Assembly: GCF_000775615.1 (NCBI RefSeq)
Contig: NZ_AVPG01000003.1
Span: 118,272 to 182,271, forward strand
From: Pontibacillus litoralis JSM 072002
GTDB taxonomy: Bacteria > Bacillota > Bacilli > Bacillales > BH030062
Direction: 5' to 3'
DNA length: 64,000 nt
Below the pieces are notes generated by a model. It was given only the letters and a program-made list of their open reading frames with translations, had not been told where the DNA came from and did not search any database. Positions 18,012 through 25,479 of this stretch are shown piece by piece. Made by a program: the position numbers and the translations under genes. Numbering within the stretch: the stretch's first letter is position 1; every line of letters starts with the position of its first letter.

Positions 18012-18974
18012 TCAACGTTGTTTTCCGAAGGTGTCCAGCAATGCACGCACTTCATCTGTTGATTTCGTGTTCATCAATTGATTTCTTAATTCAGCAGCTC
18101 CTGGAAATCCTTTTACATAAATTTTAAAAAAACGATGCAGCGCTGTAATGGAACGTGGAAGTACTTCCGCATATTGATCTTGAAGGTCAAGCTGCAGTCT
18201 TAAAAGGTCTAGGTATTCTTTACTGCTATGCTCTTTTGGCTCTTTTTCAAAAGCAAAAGGATTTTTAAAAATACCTCGTCCGATCATAACGCCATCAATA
18301 CCATATTGTTCAGCAAGCTGCAGCCCTGTTTGGCGGTCAGGAATATCTCCATTAATTGTTAGTAGCGTATTTGGTGCGATACGATCACGTAATTTTTTAA
18401 TCTCCGGAATGAGCTCCCAATGCGCATCTACTTGGCTCATTTCCTTTCTTGTACGTAAATGAATAGAAAGGTTCGCAATATCCTGTTTTAACAGATGCAT
18501 TAGCCACTTCTTCCACTCATTTACATCCTCATAACCAAGTCGTGTTTTCACGCTGACAGGCAGTCCACTTATCTTTGCTGCTTGAATAAGCTCTGCGGCA
18601 ACATCTGGACGTAAGATAAGACCACTACCTTTTCCTCTCGTTGCCACATTCGGCACAGGGCAACCCATATTAATATCGATGCCTTTAAAGCCCATTTCTG
18701 CCATACCAATACTCATTCGACGGAAATATTCGGGATTATCCCCCCAAATATGCGCTACCATTGGCTGTTCATCCTCTGTAAAGGTCAAACGGCCACGCAC
18801 ACTTTTCATACCCTCCGGATGACAATAGCTATCCGAGTTTGTAAACTCTGTAAAAAACACATCCGGTCGACCGGCTTCACTTACTACGTGGCGAAAAACA
18901 ACATCTGTTACATCTTCCATTGGTGCAAGTACAAAAAATGGTCGTGGTAAATCACGCCAAAAATTATCTATCAT
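18012..18974 (-). CDS. tRNA-dihydrouridine synthase
   Basis: This 320-residue flavoprotein reduces uridines in the tRNA D-loop. Hallmarks are the FMN-site start [12 protein letters not shown], the catalytic-cysteine segment [38 protein letters not shown], and [13 protein letters not shown]. It is of the DusC-like branch rather than the DusB-type enzymes usual in B. subtilis. The ATG at 18974 is preferred; a GTG at 18995 would add seven residues. It marks the left edge of the decayed mobile region. Confidence 0.9.
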   Translation of the reverse strand: MIDNFWRDLPRPFFVLAPMEDVTDVVFRHVVSEAGRPDVFFTEFTNSDSYCHPEGMKSVRGRLTFTEDEQPMVAHIWGDNPEYFRRMSIGMAEMGFKGIDINMGCPVPNVATRGKGSGLILRPDVAAELIQAAKISGLPVSVKTRLGYEDVNEWKKWLMHLLKQDIANLSIHLRTRKEMSQVDAHWELIPEIKKLRDRIAPNTLLTINGDIPDRQTGLQLAEQYGIDGVMIGRGIFKNPFAFEKEPKEHSSKEYLDLLRLQLDLQDQYAEVLPRSITALHRFFKIYVKGFPGAAELRNQLMNTKSTDEVRALLDTFGKQR

Positions 18975-19207
18975 TTCAAACTCAAATCCTCTCACTATGA
19001 ATACAACTTAAAACTCTTGGTCAAAAAATAGAAAGCCAAATAGTCCACTTCTATATACACTTATATCATGCTTAATAACTTATTATCAAATACAAAAACA
19101 TTTGGACATTTATAATTTAGTGCAACAGCTAAAAAAATAGAAAGTCATCGTGATTCCGCGTATAGTTTAGGTTGACCAAAACACAAAACATACGGCGAGA
19201 ATTCACG

Positions 19208-19403
19208 ATGACTCAGACTCATTCTAACACGAAAAAGCGTACCTATACACATCTAACCGATATATTTAGAATACGAACTGTCACTGAGGACTATTGGAGA
19301 GAAAGTGGAGCACGATGTAAGTAACATCTCACGTGAAAAGAAACGAGGTTGCGTCCAACAAATCGATACCTTTTACAAACCTTTCATGAAGTATTTTCCA
19401 TGA
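19208..19403 (+). pseudogene. IS30-family transposase remnant
   Basis: The ATG at 19208 opens MTQTHSNTKKRTYTHLTD, the conserved N-terminus of Bacillaceae IS30-type transposases. The frame then breaks, and a second frame gives HDVSNISREKKRGCVQQ, the helix-turn-helix segment of the same protein, ending at a TGA at 19401. The intervening part and the whole DDE catalytic domain are missing, so the gene is dead. No intact terminal inverted repeats were recognised between 18996 and 19535, and nothing else is seen in the rest of that gap. Confidence 0.8.
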
Positions 19404-19535
19404 ATGCCGCGGACCATGGCAAGAGTCTCTAATAACTTAAATTGGTGCGTGTTTTTAATCTTTTAGTAAAATCGCGGTCAAGTGGTCAATTTAAAATCAC
19501 CTATCGAATTTATAAACGATAAGGGCTAATGCTTG

Positions 19536-19775
19536 CTATTCATCATACGGACGATATTTTTTCCTAAGTTCATTTAGTTCTTCTTTTTTATCCAAAATGA
19601 CTGACTTCAAAAATACCTTTGGCTGATCTTTTGCTGGCTGTAGTTTACCGCTTTTCATTAAGTGACCAATACGAGCTTTGGATACATCTAATATTTCAGC
19701 AGCTTCTGCTGCAGATAACAATTCACGATTTAAAAAGGTTAATAACTCATCTGTAGATTCAAAGTGATAAGCCAT
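19536..19775 (-). CDS. Small helix-turn-helix DNA-binding protein
   Basis: This 79-residue protein contains an excisionase/MerR-like helix-turn-helix, LSAAEAAEILDVSKARIG, then HLMKSGKLQPAK, followed by a lysine-rich helical tail. The ATG at 19775 has AGAGGGGA upstream. It is the last of three small leftward genes. A role as regulator or excisionase of the former element is plausible. Confidence 0.72.
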   Translation of the reverse strand: MAYHFESTDELLTFLNRELLSAAEAAEILDVSKARIGHLMKSGKLQPAKDQPKVFLKSVILDKKEELNELRKKYRPYDE

Positions 19776-19777
19776 AC

Positions 19778-19963
19778 CTATCCCCTCTTTATTTTTATTA
19801 TAATTAAAATTACCCTTACAAAGTGAATTAATAGTAAGATTCCGTATAATACATAAAATAATTTGTTATATATAGACGGTTGCTCAACATCTATAGTTCC
19901 ATAAAGAAAATACGTACAGATAGCAAGCATCATTAAATTTGTATAACCAAACCTTTTAAGCAT
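19778..19963 (-). CDS. Small two-helix membrane protein
   Basis: This 61-residue frame has two hydrophobic segments (about residues 9-22 and 36-57) and a basic end. It ends 2 nt before the HTH gene, suggesting one transcript. No good ribosome site precedes the ATG at 19963, so expression is doubtful. Not recognised. Confidence 0.45.
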   Translation of the reverse strand: MLKRFGYTNLMMLAICTYFLYGTIDVEQPSIYNKLFYVLYGILLLIHFVRVILIIIKIKRG

Positions 19964-19980
19964 ACTTTTTAGTGGATGTG

Positions 19981-20178
19981 TTACAATGTAATTGGGTAGG
20001 GAGGTTTTACCCTCCCTGTGTGTTTTTTTCGGCGCTTCTTTTTAGGAGCGTCTTTTTTGTTTTTCTTACGTTGTTCCTGCTGTATCACTATATCTTGTAT
20101 GTCTTTCATGCTTGATGTGATTGCTTTGAGTATTCCTGATGCTAAAGCGATAAGCCCTAAAACCTTTTCTACATCCAC
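19981..20178 (-). CDS. Small hypothetical protein with basic tail
   Basis: The GTG at 20178 follows GGGGGG by 6 nt and gives 65 residues: an N-terminal amphipathic or membrane-associating helix (VLGLIALASGILKAITSS), then a strongly basic lysine/arginine tail. A TATAAT box in leftward sense lies at 20204-20209. An upstream frame to 20223 lacks a ribosome site. Function unknown. Confidence 0.5.
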   Translation of the reverse strand: MDVEKVLGLIALASGILKAITSSMKDIQDIVIQQEQRKKNKKDAPKKKRRKKHTGRVKPPYPITL

Positions 20179-20317
20179 TTTGTTTCCCCCCTTTCTATAA
20201 TCTATTATAGCAAACCTATTCAAAAAATCGAATAGATATTCCTATCTTTAAATGTTAATTTATTGTAAAGAAGAAGGTAATAATATCTATTATGTCGAAT
20301 TATTTAGTTAAATTAAT

Positions 20318-20602
20318 TTGGAAAAGGAACTTTTAAGTATTTTTAAATATTGGGAAAGTAAATTAGAAAAGCATGAATGGTATTTTATAGATTCTTATGA
20401 AAGCATTATTAACGATCTAACTTCTGAAGATGCATTTAATAGCATCCCAGAAACAGTCTCTGTACCATTAAAATTAGAAAATAGCTTTCTAATAGGTGAA
20501 ACAATTGATTTTATACATGAAATATATAATATAGCGGATATCACAGAAATACATCCTTATTTAGAAACTCTCATAAATAACAAACGAAAGGCAAATGGAT
20601 AA
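20318..20602 (+). CDS. Hypothetical protein
   Basis: This 94-residue acidic protein (LSIFKYWESKLEKHEWYF, SVPLKLENSFLIGETIDF) starts at a TTG with no clear ribosome site. Codon use looks natural and the sequence is not low-complexity, so it is probably or was a real gene. Not recognised. It is followed by a terminator at 20631. Confidence 0.45.
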   Translation: MEKELLSIFKYWESKLEKHEWYFIDSYESIINDLTSEDAFNSIPETVSVPLKLENSFLIGETIDFIHEIYNIADITEIHPYLETLINNKRKANG

Positions 20603-20630
20603 AGCATTAGAGGAAATGGAATAACTAACA

Positions 20631-20660
20631 GCCTCATCCAACTAAGGACGGGGCTTATTA
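20631..20660 (+). terminator. Terminator, left copy of the AACTAAGGACGGGGC repeat
   Basis: GCCTCATCC and GGACGGGGC pair imperfectly around AACTAA and are followed by TTATTAAAT. The 15-mer AACTAAGGACGGGGC (20640-20654) recurs exactly at 21453-21467. Confidence 0.6.
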
Positions 20661-20680
20661 AATAGTGAAAATTCCACCTT

Positions 20681-20715
20681 ATTGTTTACGTTGTAAACAA
20701 TAAGTGTTATAATAT
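20681..20715 (+). promoter_or_regulatory. Palindromic operator overlapping a promoter
   Basis: ATTGTTTAC and GTAAACAAT form a perfect 9-bp inverted repeat with a 3-bp centre (20681-20701). A TATAAT box follows at 20707-20712, and TTTACG inside the palindrome is a -35 candidate at 17 bp. A bound dimer would block the promoter; the HTH protein encoded downstream is the obvious candidate, but this is inference. Confidence 0.65.
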
Positions 20716-20744
20716 AAATTATAAATATAGAAAGAAGGTGAAGA

Positions 20745-20789
20745 AGTGGAATACTTAGGAACCTCACTGAGTATACCACAAAATTGATG
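20745..20789 (+). CDS. Putative 13-residue leader peptide
   Basis: A GTG preceded by AAGGTGAAGAA opens MEYLGTSLSIPQN and stops at a TGA that overlaps the next ATG (TGATG). It may serve only to couple translation into the following small membrane protein, which otherwise lacks a ribosome site. Confidence 0.45.
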
Positions 20790-20918
20790 GAAATATTAAT
20801 TATTATCATGCTGTCTATATCGGCAGTACTTGGCGTGTATCAGTTGTTCTTGCTAAATACTAAAAAGAAATTGCAAGCAGAAAAAGAAAGACTAGAAAAT
20901 AAAAAGTCTAAAAGATAA
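20787..20918 (+). CDS. Small single-span membrane protein
   Basis: This 43-residue protein has one N-terminal membrane helix (LIIIMLSISAVLGVYQLF) and a highly charged cytoplasmic tail rich in Lys and Glu. It begins inside the stop codon of a 13-residue leader frame and lies 27 nt before the HTH gene, so all three are probably one operon under the palindromic operator. Not recognised. Confidence 0.55.
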   Translation: MEILIIIMLSISAVLGVYQLFLLNTKKKLQAEKERLENKKSKR

Positions 20919-20945
20919 GGAACAAATATTTTTGGAGTGAATAAA

Positions 20946-21146
20946 ATGACGAACCTACCTAAGTTATACTCTAAAGCTGACATTGCTCGGCGTTGGAACG
21001 TGAGCAGACAAGTGGTTAAAAATTGGGAGTTAAGACACGATGATTTTCCTCAGCCAGTTATGTGGGTGCATGATAACTCCCTCCCTCTTTATTTAGAGGA
21101 AGACATTAAAAAATATGAAGTAAAAAGAGAGTTATTCAAGAAGTGA
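20946..21146 (+). CDS. Small MerR/excisionase-like HTH protein
   Basis: This 66-residue protein has a helix-turn-helix KLYSKADIARRWNVSRQVV and a wing-like DNSLPLYLEEDIKKYE ending, as in phage excisionases and small MerR-like proteins. The ATG at 20946 is preferred over a GTG at 20937 because GGAG lies 8 nt ahead. It may bind the palindrome upstream of its own operon. Confidence 0.7.
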   Translation: MTNLPKLYSKADIARRWNVSRQVVKNWELRHDDFPQPVMWVHDNSLPLYLEEDIKKYEVKRELFKK

Positions 21147-21215
21147 ATCCATGAAAATAGATATGCGGAAACCAAGATTTTTAATATATCAATACATTTC
21201 TGATTTACGCACCTA

Positions 21216-21224
21216 TGATATAAT
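21216..21224 (+). promoter_or_regulatory. Extended -10 promoter for the 24-residue peptide
   Basis: TGATATAAT is a TGn-TATAAT extended -10 box. It is followed by an inverted repeat CATCGAG/CTCGATG at 21227-21245 and a leader of about 105 nt before the small hydrophobic frame. Confidence 0.5.
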
Positions 21225-21300
21225 ACCATCGAGCAGTACTCGATGTAATCTTTTATAGACTTTATAAGCAACAGTCTGTAAAGAGCTAGCGATTCTCCTT

Positions 21301-21317
21301 ACAGTTACTATAACTGT
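21301..21317 (+). promoter_or_regulatory. Leader hairpin next to the ribosome site
   Basis: ACAGTTA and TAACTGT form a perfect stem around CTA, and CCTT just before it can pair with AAGG in the ribosome site at 21321-21325. The fold could hide the start of the 24-residue peptide. Confidence 0.45.
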
Positions 21318-21335
21318 TTAGAAGGGCGTTTAAAA

Positions 21336-21410
21336 ATGACATTTATTTTGGCTCTCTCATCTTTTATTATTTCCTTAGCTACACTATTTATAGTTTTAAA
21401 AAAGAAATAA
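21336..21410 (+). CDS. Putative holin-like / type I toxin peptide
   Basis: An ATG at 21336, 10 nt after AGAAGGG, encodes 24 residues: MTFILALSSFIISLATLF, then IVLKKK. A short hydrophobic helix beginning MT-F-AL and ending in lysines is the pattern of the holin-like toxin (Hol_Tox) peptides of Bacillaceae, usually silenced by an antisense RNA. A long structured leader with an extended -10 promoter fits type I toxins. The antisense RNA promoter was not located with confidence. It could also be a harmless membrane peptide. Confidence 0.5.
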   Translation: MTFILALSSFIISLATLFIVLKKK

Positions 21411-21443
21411 ATTAATCAGATTGGCATGTTTTGTACATTACTC

Positions 21444-21475
21444 GCCCCCTCAAACTAAGGACGGGGCCAATTAAT
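21444..21475 (+). terminator. Terminator, right copy of the AACTAAGGACGGGGC repeat
   Basis: GCCCC and GGGGC pair around TCAAACTAAGGAC-type sequence; the 15-mer AACTAAGGACGGGGC spans 21453-21467. It lies just after the toxin-like frame and mirrors the element at 20631. Confidence 0.55.
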
Positions 21476-21542
21476 TTGCGAAAAGTGTATTGGAAGAGAC
21501 AAGTCAATAAAGCAAAAAGCGGTGAGTAACATTGAAAGAGGA

Positions 21543-21578
21543 AATAAAGCCCCCACAAGCGTGAGGGCTTTATTGTTT
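21543..21578 (+). terminator. Strong intrinsic hairpin
   Basis: AATAAAGCCC plus CAC pairs with GTG plus GGGCTTTATT around AAGC, with single extra bases, followed by GTTTTA. No intact gene lies directly upstream on this strand, consistent with decay. Confidence 0.7.
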
Positions 21579-21586
21579 TAATTTAA

Positions 21587-21805
21587 GCGCAGAATATCTC
21601 TCTAAAACCTAGATTTGAACAAATCGAAAAATTAGATGTTCTAGTAATTATTCATATTAAAAACCATTTAAAAGAAGGGGTAGAATTAGACTGTTTGAAA
21701 ATATTAACACTTTTACATGAAACTCTAACACCTTTGAATACAAAATATGATATACAATTAACCTTATTTCCAGACGAAAATAGACTAGATAGAATATCAA
21801 TTTAA
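21587..21805 (+). pseudogene. 5'-truncated gene fragment
   Basis: About 72 codons with natural composition (LDVLVIIHIKNHLKEGVELD, LKILTLLHETLTPL) end in TAA at 21803-21805, but no ATG, GTG or TTG begins the frame before the conserved-looking part. It seems to be the C-terminal end of a lost gene. Not recognised. Confidence 0.45.
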
Positions 21806-21869
21806 ACAAAAATGACTATATAGCTTTAAACAAGAAACTAGAAACAGGAGATATAAGCTAAGAAAAACA

Positions 21870-21906
21870 TTTTCCCACTTATCAATTAAATCGATAAGTG
21901 GGAAAA
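21870..21906. terminator. Perfect 14-bp inverted repeat, bidirectional terminator
   Basis: TTTTCCCACTTATC and GATAAGTGGGAAAA surround a 9-nt loop, with A/T runs built into the arms. It separates the rightward remnants from the leftward ones. Confidence 0.7.
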
Positions 21907-21946
21907 TAACTCAGTTCTTAACAAAATAATTTTTCCGTTTCCAATT

Positions 21947-22084
21947 CTACATAGCAATAATGGAATATCCATCTTCATCAGCTTTTTCATCATTATCTGT
22001 ATGAACCAAATCACCATCTTCTGCATCATCAAGATTTAATTTTTTATGTATTTCCTTCAACAAACCACCATAAGAGGGCGGACG
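21947..22084 (-). pseudogene. C-terminal gene fragment, acidic tail
   Basis: About 45 codons read RPPSYGGLLKEIHKKLNLDD and then a very acidic end (ADEDGYSIIAM) before TAG. The codon use is natural and there is no start. It lies right behind the methyltransferase remnant on the same strand but in a different frame. It is probably the end of another gene of the former element; identity not recognised. Confidence 0.45.
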
Positions 22085-22129
22085 ATGGGTATTCTCCCCT
22101 TTGCTATTTGAGTAGATATTCTATCTGGC

Positions 22130-22672
22130 AATAGTGGAGGAAAGCCTGCTCTTTCCGCAAGACGTAAAAAACGATTGCAGATTACGGGCTTTAAATAATA
22201 TTTCAGTGGCACGAAATCCTCCAAAATCTGCCACGAGGAAGATACGCCTTCTTCTTTGAGCAAGTGTGGGCCTTCCCCAATATTGGGCATCCAACAATCG
22301 TCAAGCGATATCAACATCATTCCCACGGACCATTCCGGCGTTTGCCCAGAATTCAGAATCAGGCATTGGAATTTCGGTATTTGTAAACGAGAAGGTCTTA
22401 CAGGAAGTCAATCTAGTTTATTTTATCACGCAATACGAATTATAGAAGAAATGAGGTATGCAACGAATGGAACATATCCAGTTATCGCTGTTTTGGAAAA
22501 CGTCATGGGAGCTTTTTCATCAAATAACTGGCTGGATTTTAAAACCGTGCTTGAATCGTTCAGGTACTTTTTCAATTTCACTTGCCCATATTGGTTGAAT
22601 CCCATAACGAGAAGCAGCTAATGGAAATACACCAATCCCATAAAATAAACTTCCTAAAGTTAGTTTTGTCAT
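22130..22672 (-). pseudogene. DNA (cytosine-5) methyltransferase, internally inverted
   Basis: The leftward ATG at 22672, behind GAAGGTGG, encodes MTKLTLGSLFYGIGVFPLAA, motif I of C5-methyltransferases (normally DGIGGF). After WASEIEKVP at about 22560 the strand switches: 22379-22558 encodes the middle of the enzyme on the plus strand (KREGLTGSQSSLFYHAIRI, LENVMGAFSSN, DFKTVLESF, motif VI ENV). From 22378 down the minus strand resumes with TEIPMPDSEFWANAG, a TGA replacing the expected Trp at 22301-22303, then LLDAQYWG and QRRRRIFLVADFGG (motif VIII). The catalytic PC motif segment is absent. The gene is inactive. Confidence 0.8.
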
Positions 22673-22702
22673 ATTCCACCTTCTATTCCCCGTTTTTAGG
22701 CG

Positions 22703-22735
22703 TAAAAAAAAGACGTTCATTTTATTTGAACGCCT
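22703..22735 (-). terminator. Terminator downstream of rlmCD
   Basis: Leftward, GGCGTTC and GAACGTC pair (one G-T) around AAATAAAAT, followed by eight T residues. It lies about 150 bp past rlmCD and just ahead of the methyltransferase remnant; the stretch between holds only a weak ATTACC/GGTAAT repeat at 22777-22796. Confidence 0.65.
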
Positions 22736-22882
22736 TACAATATTTTCACTCTATTATGTTCCCACACCCCAGATCAATTACCACTGAAACGGTAATGTGG
22801 TTTTTCAGTACTTTATTTCTCGTTTTTTCACCTTCTCCCACAAACACGAAATGCTTGTGAAAGTGTTTAAAACTAAGGATTT

Positions 22883-24259
22883 CTATATAGTTTCTCTTTG
22901 TAGCAACGATACACACTCCACATGCCCCGTCTGCGGAAACATATCAACTGGCTGTACTTCTTTCGTTTCAAATCCACCATCTTCTAATATGCGTAAGTCT
23001 CGTGCTAATGTGGATGGGTTACAGGAGACGTAGACGATGCGTTCTGGTTGCATGTCGATCATGGCGTTGAGTAAGGCTTCGTCGCATCCTTTGCGGGGGG
23101 GATCGACGACGATGACGTCTGGGCGTAGGCCTTGGGCTTGCCACCATGGGAATATTTTTTCGGCTTCGCCAACGTAGAATTCGGCGTTAGCGATGTTGTT
23201 TAGTTTGGCGTTTTTCTTAGCGTCGTCGATTGCTGGGGCAACGATTTCCACACCTAGTACTTTCTTGGCTTGTTGGGCGAGGAATAAGCTGATTGTTCCG
23301 ATGCCGCAGTATGCGTCGATGACAGTTTCGTGTCCTTGTAGATTGGCATATTGTAATGCTTGGTCATATAGTTTCTTTGTTTGGGTAGGATTGACTTGAT
23401 AGAACGATTTCGGGGAGATGTTGAATTTAATATCTCCAATCGTATCCATAATGTATTCATCGCCCCACAGGACAGTTGTTCTTTCTCCCATGATGACGTT
23501 GGTGCGTTTGTTGTTTACGTTATGCACGATGGATTTAACGTCTGGGAAAGTTTGGCGTATTTCTTGCACGATTGCTTCTTGATGTGGTAATTTTCTTGTT
23601 TTTGTAATAATAACAACCATGATATCGCCAGTTGTTTGTCCAGTGCGTACCATAATGTGACGTAGTATGCCGCTATGGTCTGACTCTCTATACGGTTTTA
23701 TTCCGTATTTTTCAGCGATGCGGCGGACCGTTTCTACCATGCGGTTGTTGTGTTCATCTTGAATCATACACGTATCCATATCGATGATGTCATGGCTTCG
23801 TTTGCGGTAAAATCCTGTTTTAAGGTTTCCATTTTTGGATTCGCCAAACGGGATTTGGACTTTGTTACGGTAGTTCCATGGATCATCCATGCCAATAACG
23901 GGATGTACGGCTACGTGTCCTAAATGTCCAATTTTGTGCATTGTATCTTGGACTTGCTTCTGTTTCATTTGTAGTTGTAAGTCATAGCTCATGTGTTGAA
24001 GCTGACAACCCCCGCATTGTGTGTACACATCACACGGTGGGTCAACGCGTTGTTCGCTTGCTTCTTGTACGTCCACCAGTTTGCCGATGGCGAAGTTTTT
24101 CTTTACTTTAATTACTTTCACTTTCCCTGTTTCTCCTGGAAGTGCGTATGGAACAAACAGTGGATAGCCATTTAGCTTACCGACACCATTTCCTTCATGT
24201 GTCAAGTCTTCAAAGGTAAGCTCGATTGTTTCATTCTTCTTTACAGGTGGTTTTGACAT
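22883..24259 (-). CDS. rlmCD: 23S rRNA (uracil-5-)-methyltransferase RlmCD
   Basis: This 458-residue enzyme begins with a TRAM domain (about residues 8-66), then the iron-sulfur cysteine cluster [10 protein letters not shown] with a later CMIQDE, and a SAM-dependent methyltransferase domain containing [25 protein letters not shown] and the catalytic [11 protein letters not shown]. In Bacillus this type methylates both U747 and U1939 of 23S rRNA. The ATG at 24259 has GGAAGG ahead. It follows dagK as in B. subtilis (yerQ-yefA). It is the first intact core gene to the right of the decayed region. Confidence 0.93.
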   Translation of the reverse strand: MSKPPVKKNETIELTFEDLTHEGNGVGKLNGYPLFVPYALPGETGKVKVIKVKKNFAIGKLVDVQEASEQRVDPPCDVYTQCGGCQLQHMSYDLQLQMKQKQVQDTMHKIGHLGHVAVHPVIGMDDPWNYRNKVQIPFGESKNGNLKTGFYRKRSHDIIDMDTCMIQDEHNNRMVETVRRIAEKYGIKPYRESDHSGILRHIMVRTGQTTGDIMVVIITKTRKLPHQEAIVQEIRQTFPDVKSIVHNVNNKRTNVIMGERTTVLWGDEYIMDTIGDIKFNISPKSFYQVNPTQTKKLYDQALQYANLQGHETVIDAYCGIGTISLFLAQQAKKVLGVEIVAPAIDDAKKNAKLNNIANAEFYVGEAEKIFPWWQAQGLRPDVIVVDPPRKGCDEALLNAMIDMQPERIVYVSCNPSTLARDLRILEDGGFETKEVQPVDMFPQTGHVECVSLLQRETI

Positions 24260-24341
24260 TGTTACCTTCCTTTACCGTTCAAAATACTGTTCGCATTATA
24301 TCATAGTTTACCCATTGTTGTTGGTTTTCTTCTCAAAGAAA

Positions 24342-24368
24342 AAGACAGCCATTATGACTGACTGTCTT
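24342..24368 (-). terminator. Terminator of the gatCAB-dagK side
   Basis: AAGACAG and CTGTCTT with partial inner pairing overlap the dagK stop codon; leftward the stem is followed by TTTTTC. Confidence 0.7.
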
Positions 24369-25263
24369 CCTCCCAATGACTTCTCGGAACAAAAAATTGG
24401 ATATGGCGATGTAAATTGACAAATTCCCCGGGTAATAATCCGCCATATTCACCGTCAATATTGAGTTGCATCTTTTCTTCGGTGTGGACTTTAATGCGGT
24501 TTGCTTTGGTATATATAATGTTGGGATCGTTTAAGTGATTGCCCTTCATCGCTAAAGTAGCAAGGCGGATGAGTTCAGGAATGTTCACTTTTTTCACAAT
24601 TAATAAGTCGAACATGCCGTCATCTAGAATAGCATCTGGAGCTAGTTTTTCTAATCCGCCTACGGAATTGGTAAGAGATATAAGAAAAACCATTACTTCT
24701 CCTTCAAACCATTTCCCATCGTATTCAATTTCTACATAAGTTGGGCGGATAGACGGTAGCATTTCTACACCCTTTAAGTAATATGCTAATTGTCCTAGTG
24801 CTGTTTTTAGTTTACTTGGCACTTCATAAGAAAGTTCTGTTAATTTACCGCCACCAGCAATATTGACAAAGTATTGATTGTTAACTCGGCCGATGTCTAA
24901 TTCTTTGGAACAACCTTCTAATATAATGTCTACTGCGCCTTTTACTGTTCTAGGGACACGGAGTGCTCTGGCAAAGTCGTTTGTCGTTCCTACTGGGATA
25001 ATTCCTACTTTAGGTCGATATTCTGATTCTGCTAGTCCATTAATGACTTCATTAATCGTTCCATCGCCACCTGCTGCTACGACAAGATCGAAATTACGTT
25101 GTGCGGCAAGTTGAGCAGCTTTTGTCGCATCGCCCTCTCCTGTTGTTGCATGAGTGGACGTTTCGTATCCTGCTTGTTCAAATCGTTGTAATACTTCAGG
25201 CAATTCACGTCTTACTGCTTCTCGACCTGACGTTGGATTGTATATGATTCTAGCGCGCTTCAT
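24352..25263 (-). CDS. dagK: Diacylglycerol kinase (DagK/YerQ family)
   Basis: This 303-residue lipid kinase has the catalytic GGDGT loop at about residues 65-69 (VVAAGGDGTINEVINGLA), the YNPTSGRE nucleotide segment at the start, and GIIPVGTTNDFARALRVPR. It phosphorylates diacylglycerol so that it can re-enter phospholipid synthesis, which is essential for lipoteichoic acid turnover in Bacillus. The ATG at 25263 with GGAGG upstream is chosen over a longer frame to 25332. It lies between gatB and rlmCD, the usual Bacillaceae order. Confidence 0.93.
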   Translation of the reverse strand: MKRARIIYNPTSGREAVRRELPEVLQRFEQAGYETSTHATTGEGDATKAAQLAAQRNFDLVVAAGGDGTINEVINGLAESEYRPKVGIIPVGTTNDFARALRVPRTVKGAVDIILEGCSKELDIGRVNNQYFVNIAGGGKLTELSYEVPSKLKTALGQLAYYLKGVEMLPSIRPTYVEIEYDGKWFEGEVMVFLISLTNSVGGLEKLAPDAILDDGMFDLLIVKKVNIPELIRLATLAMKGNHLNDPNIIYTKANRIKVHTEEKMQLNIDGEYGGLLPGEFVNLHRHIQFFVPRSHWEEDSQS

Positions 25264-25433
25264 CGATTTTCCTCCATCTAAGCCATATTTCCTATTATCA
25301 ACACAGCCTTTTTCTATTGTTTGACCATTCACTTCTCACTATGCAAACTGTTAACCTTATCCCCTTAATCACTTACCCATTATTATACAAATAAAACATT
25401 ATATATCCTACTCATGGTTGTTTATTCATCAAT

Positions 25434-25463
25434 AAATCCTGCTACATCAGAGTAGCAGGATTT
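25434..25463 (-). terminator. Terminator after gatB
   Basis: Perfect 12-bp arms AAATCCTGCTAC and GTAGCAGGATTT around a 6-nt loop lie 17 bp beyond the gatB stop. Confidence 0.75.
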
Positions 25464-25479
25464 ACTAGCTTTGTCTATC

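Noticed and set aside
22057..22326. Minus-strand 89-codon frame as a gene
   Set aside because: It is out of frame with the methyltransferase remnant, whose real frame carries LLDAQYWG and QRRRRIFLVADFGG over the same bases.
22256..22621. Plus-strand open frame of 121 codons as an independent gene
   Set aside because: Its convincing part is the inverted middle of the methyltransferase; the ends are read-through into the opposite-strand parts.
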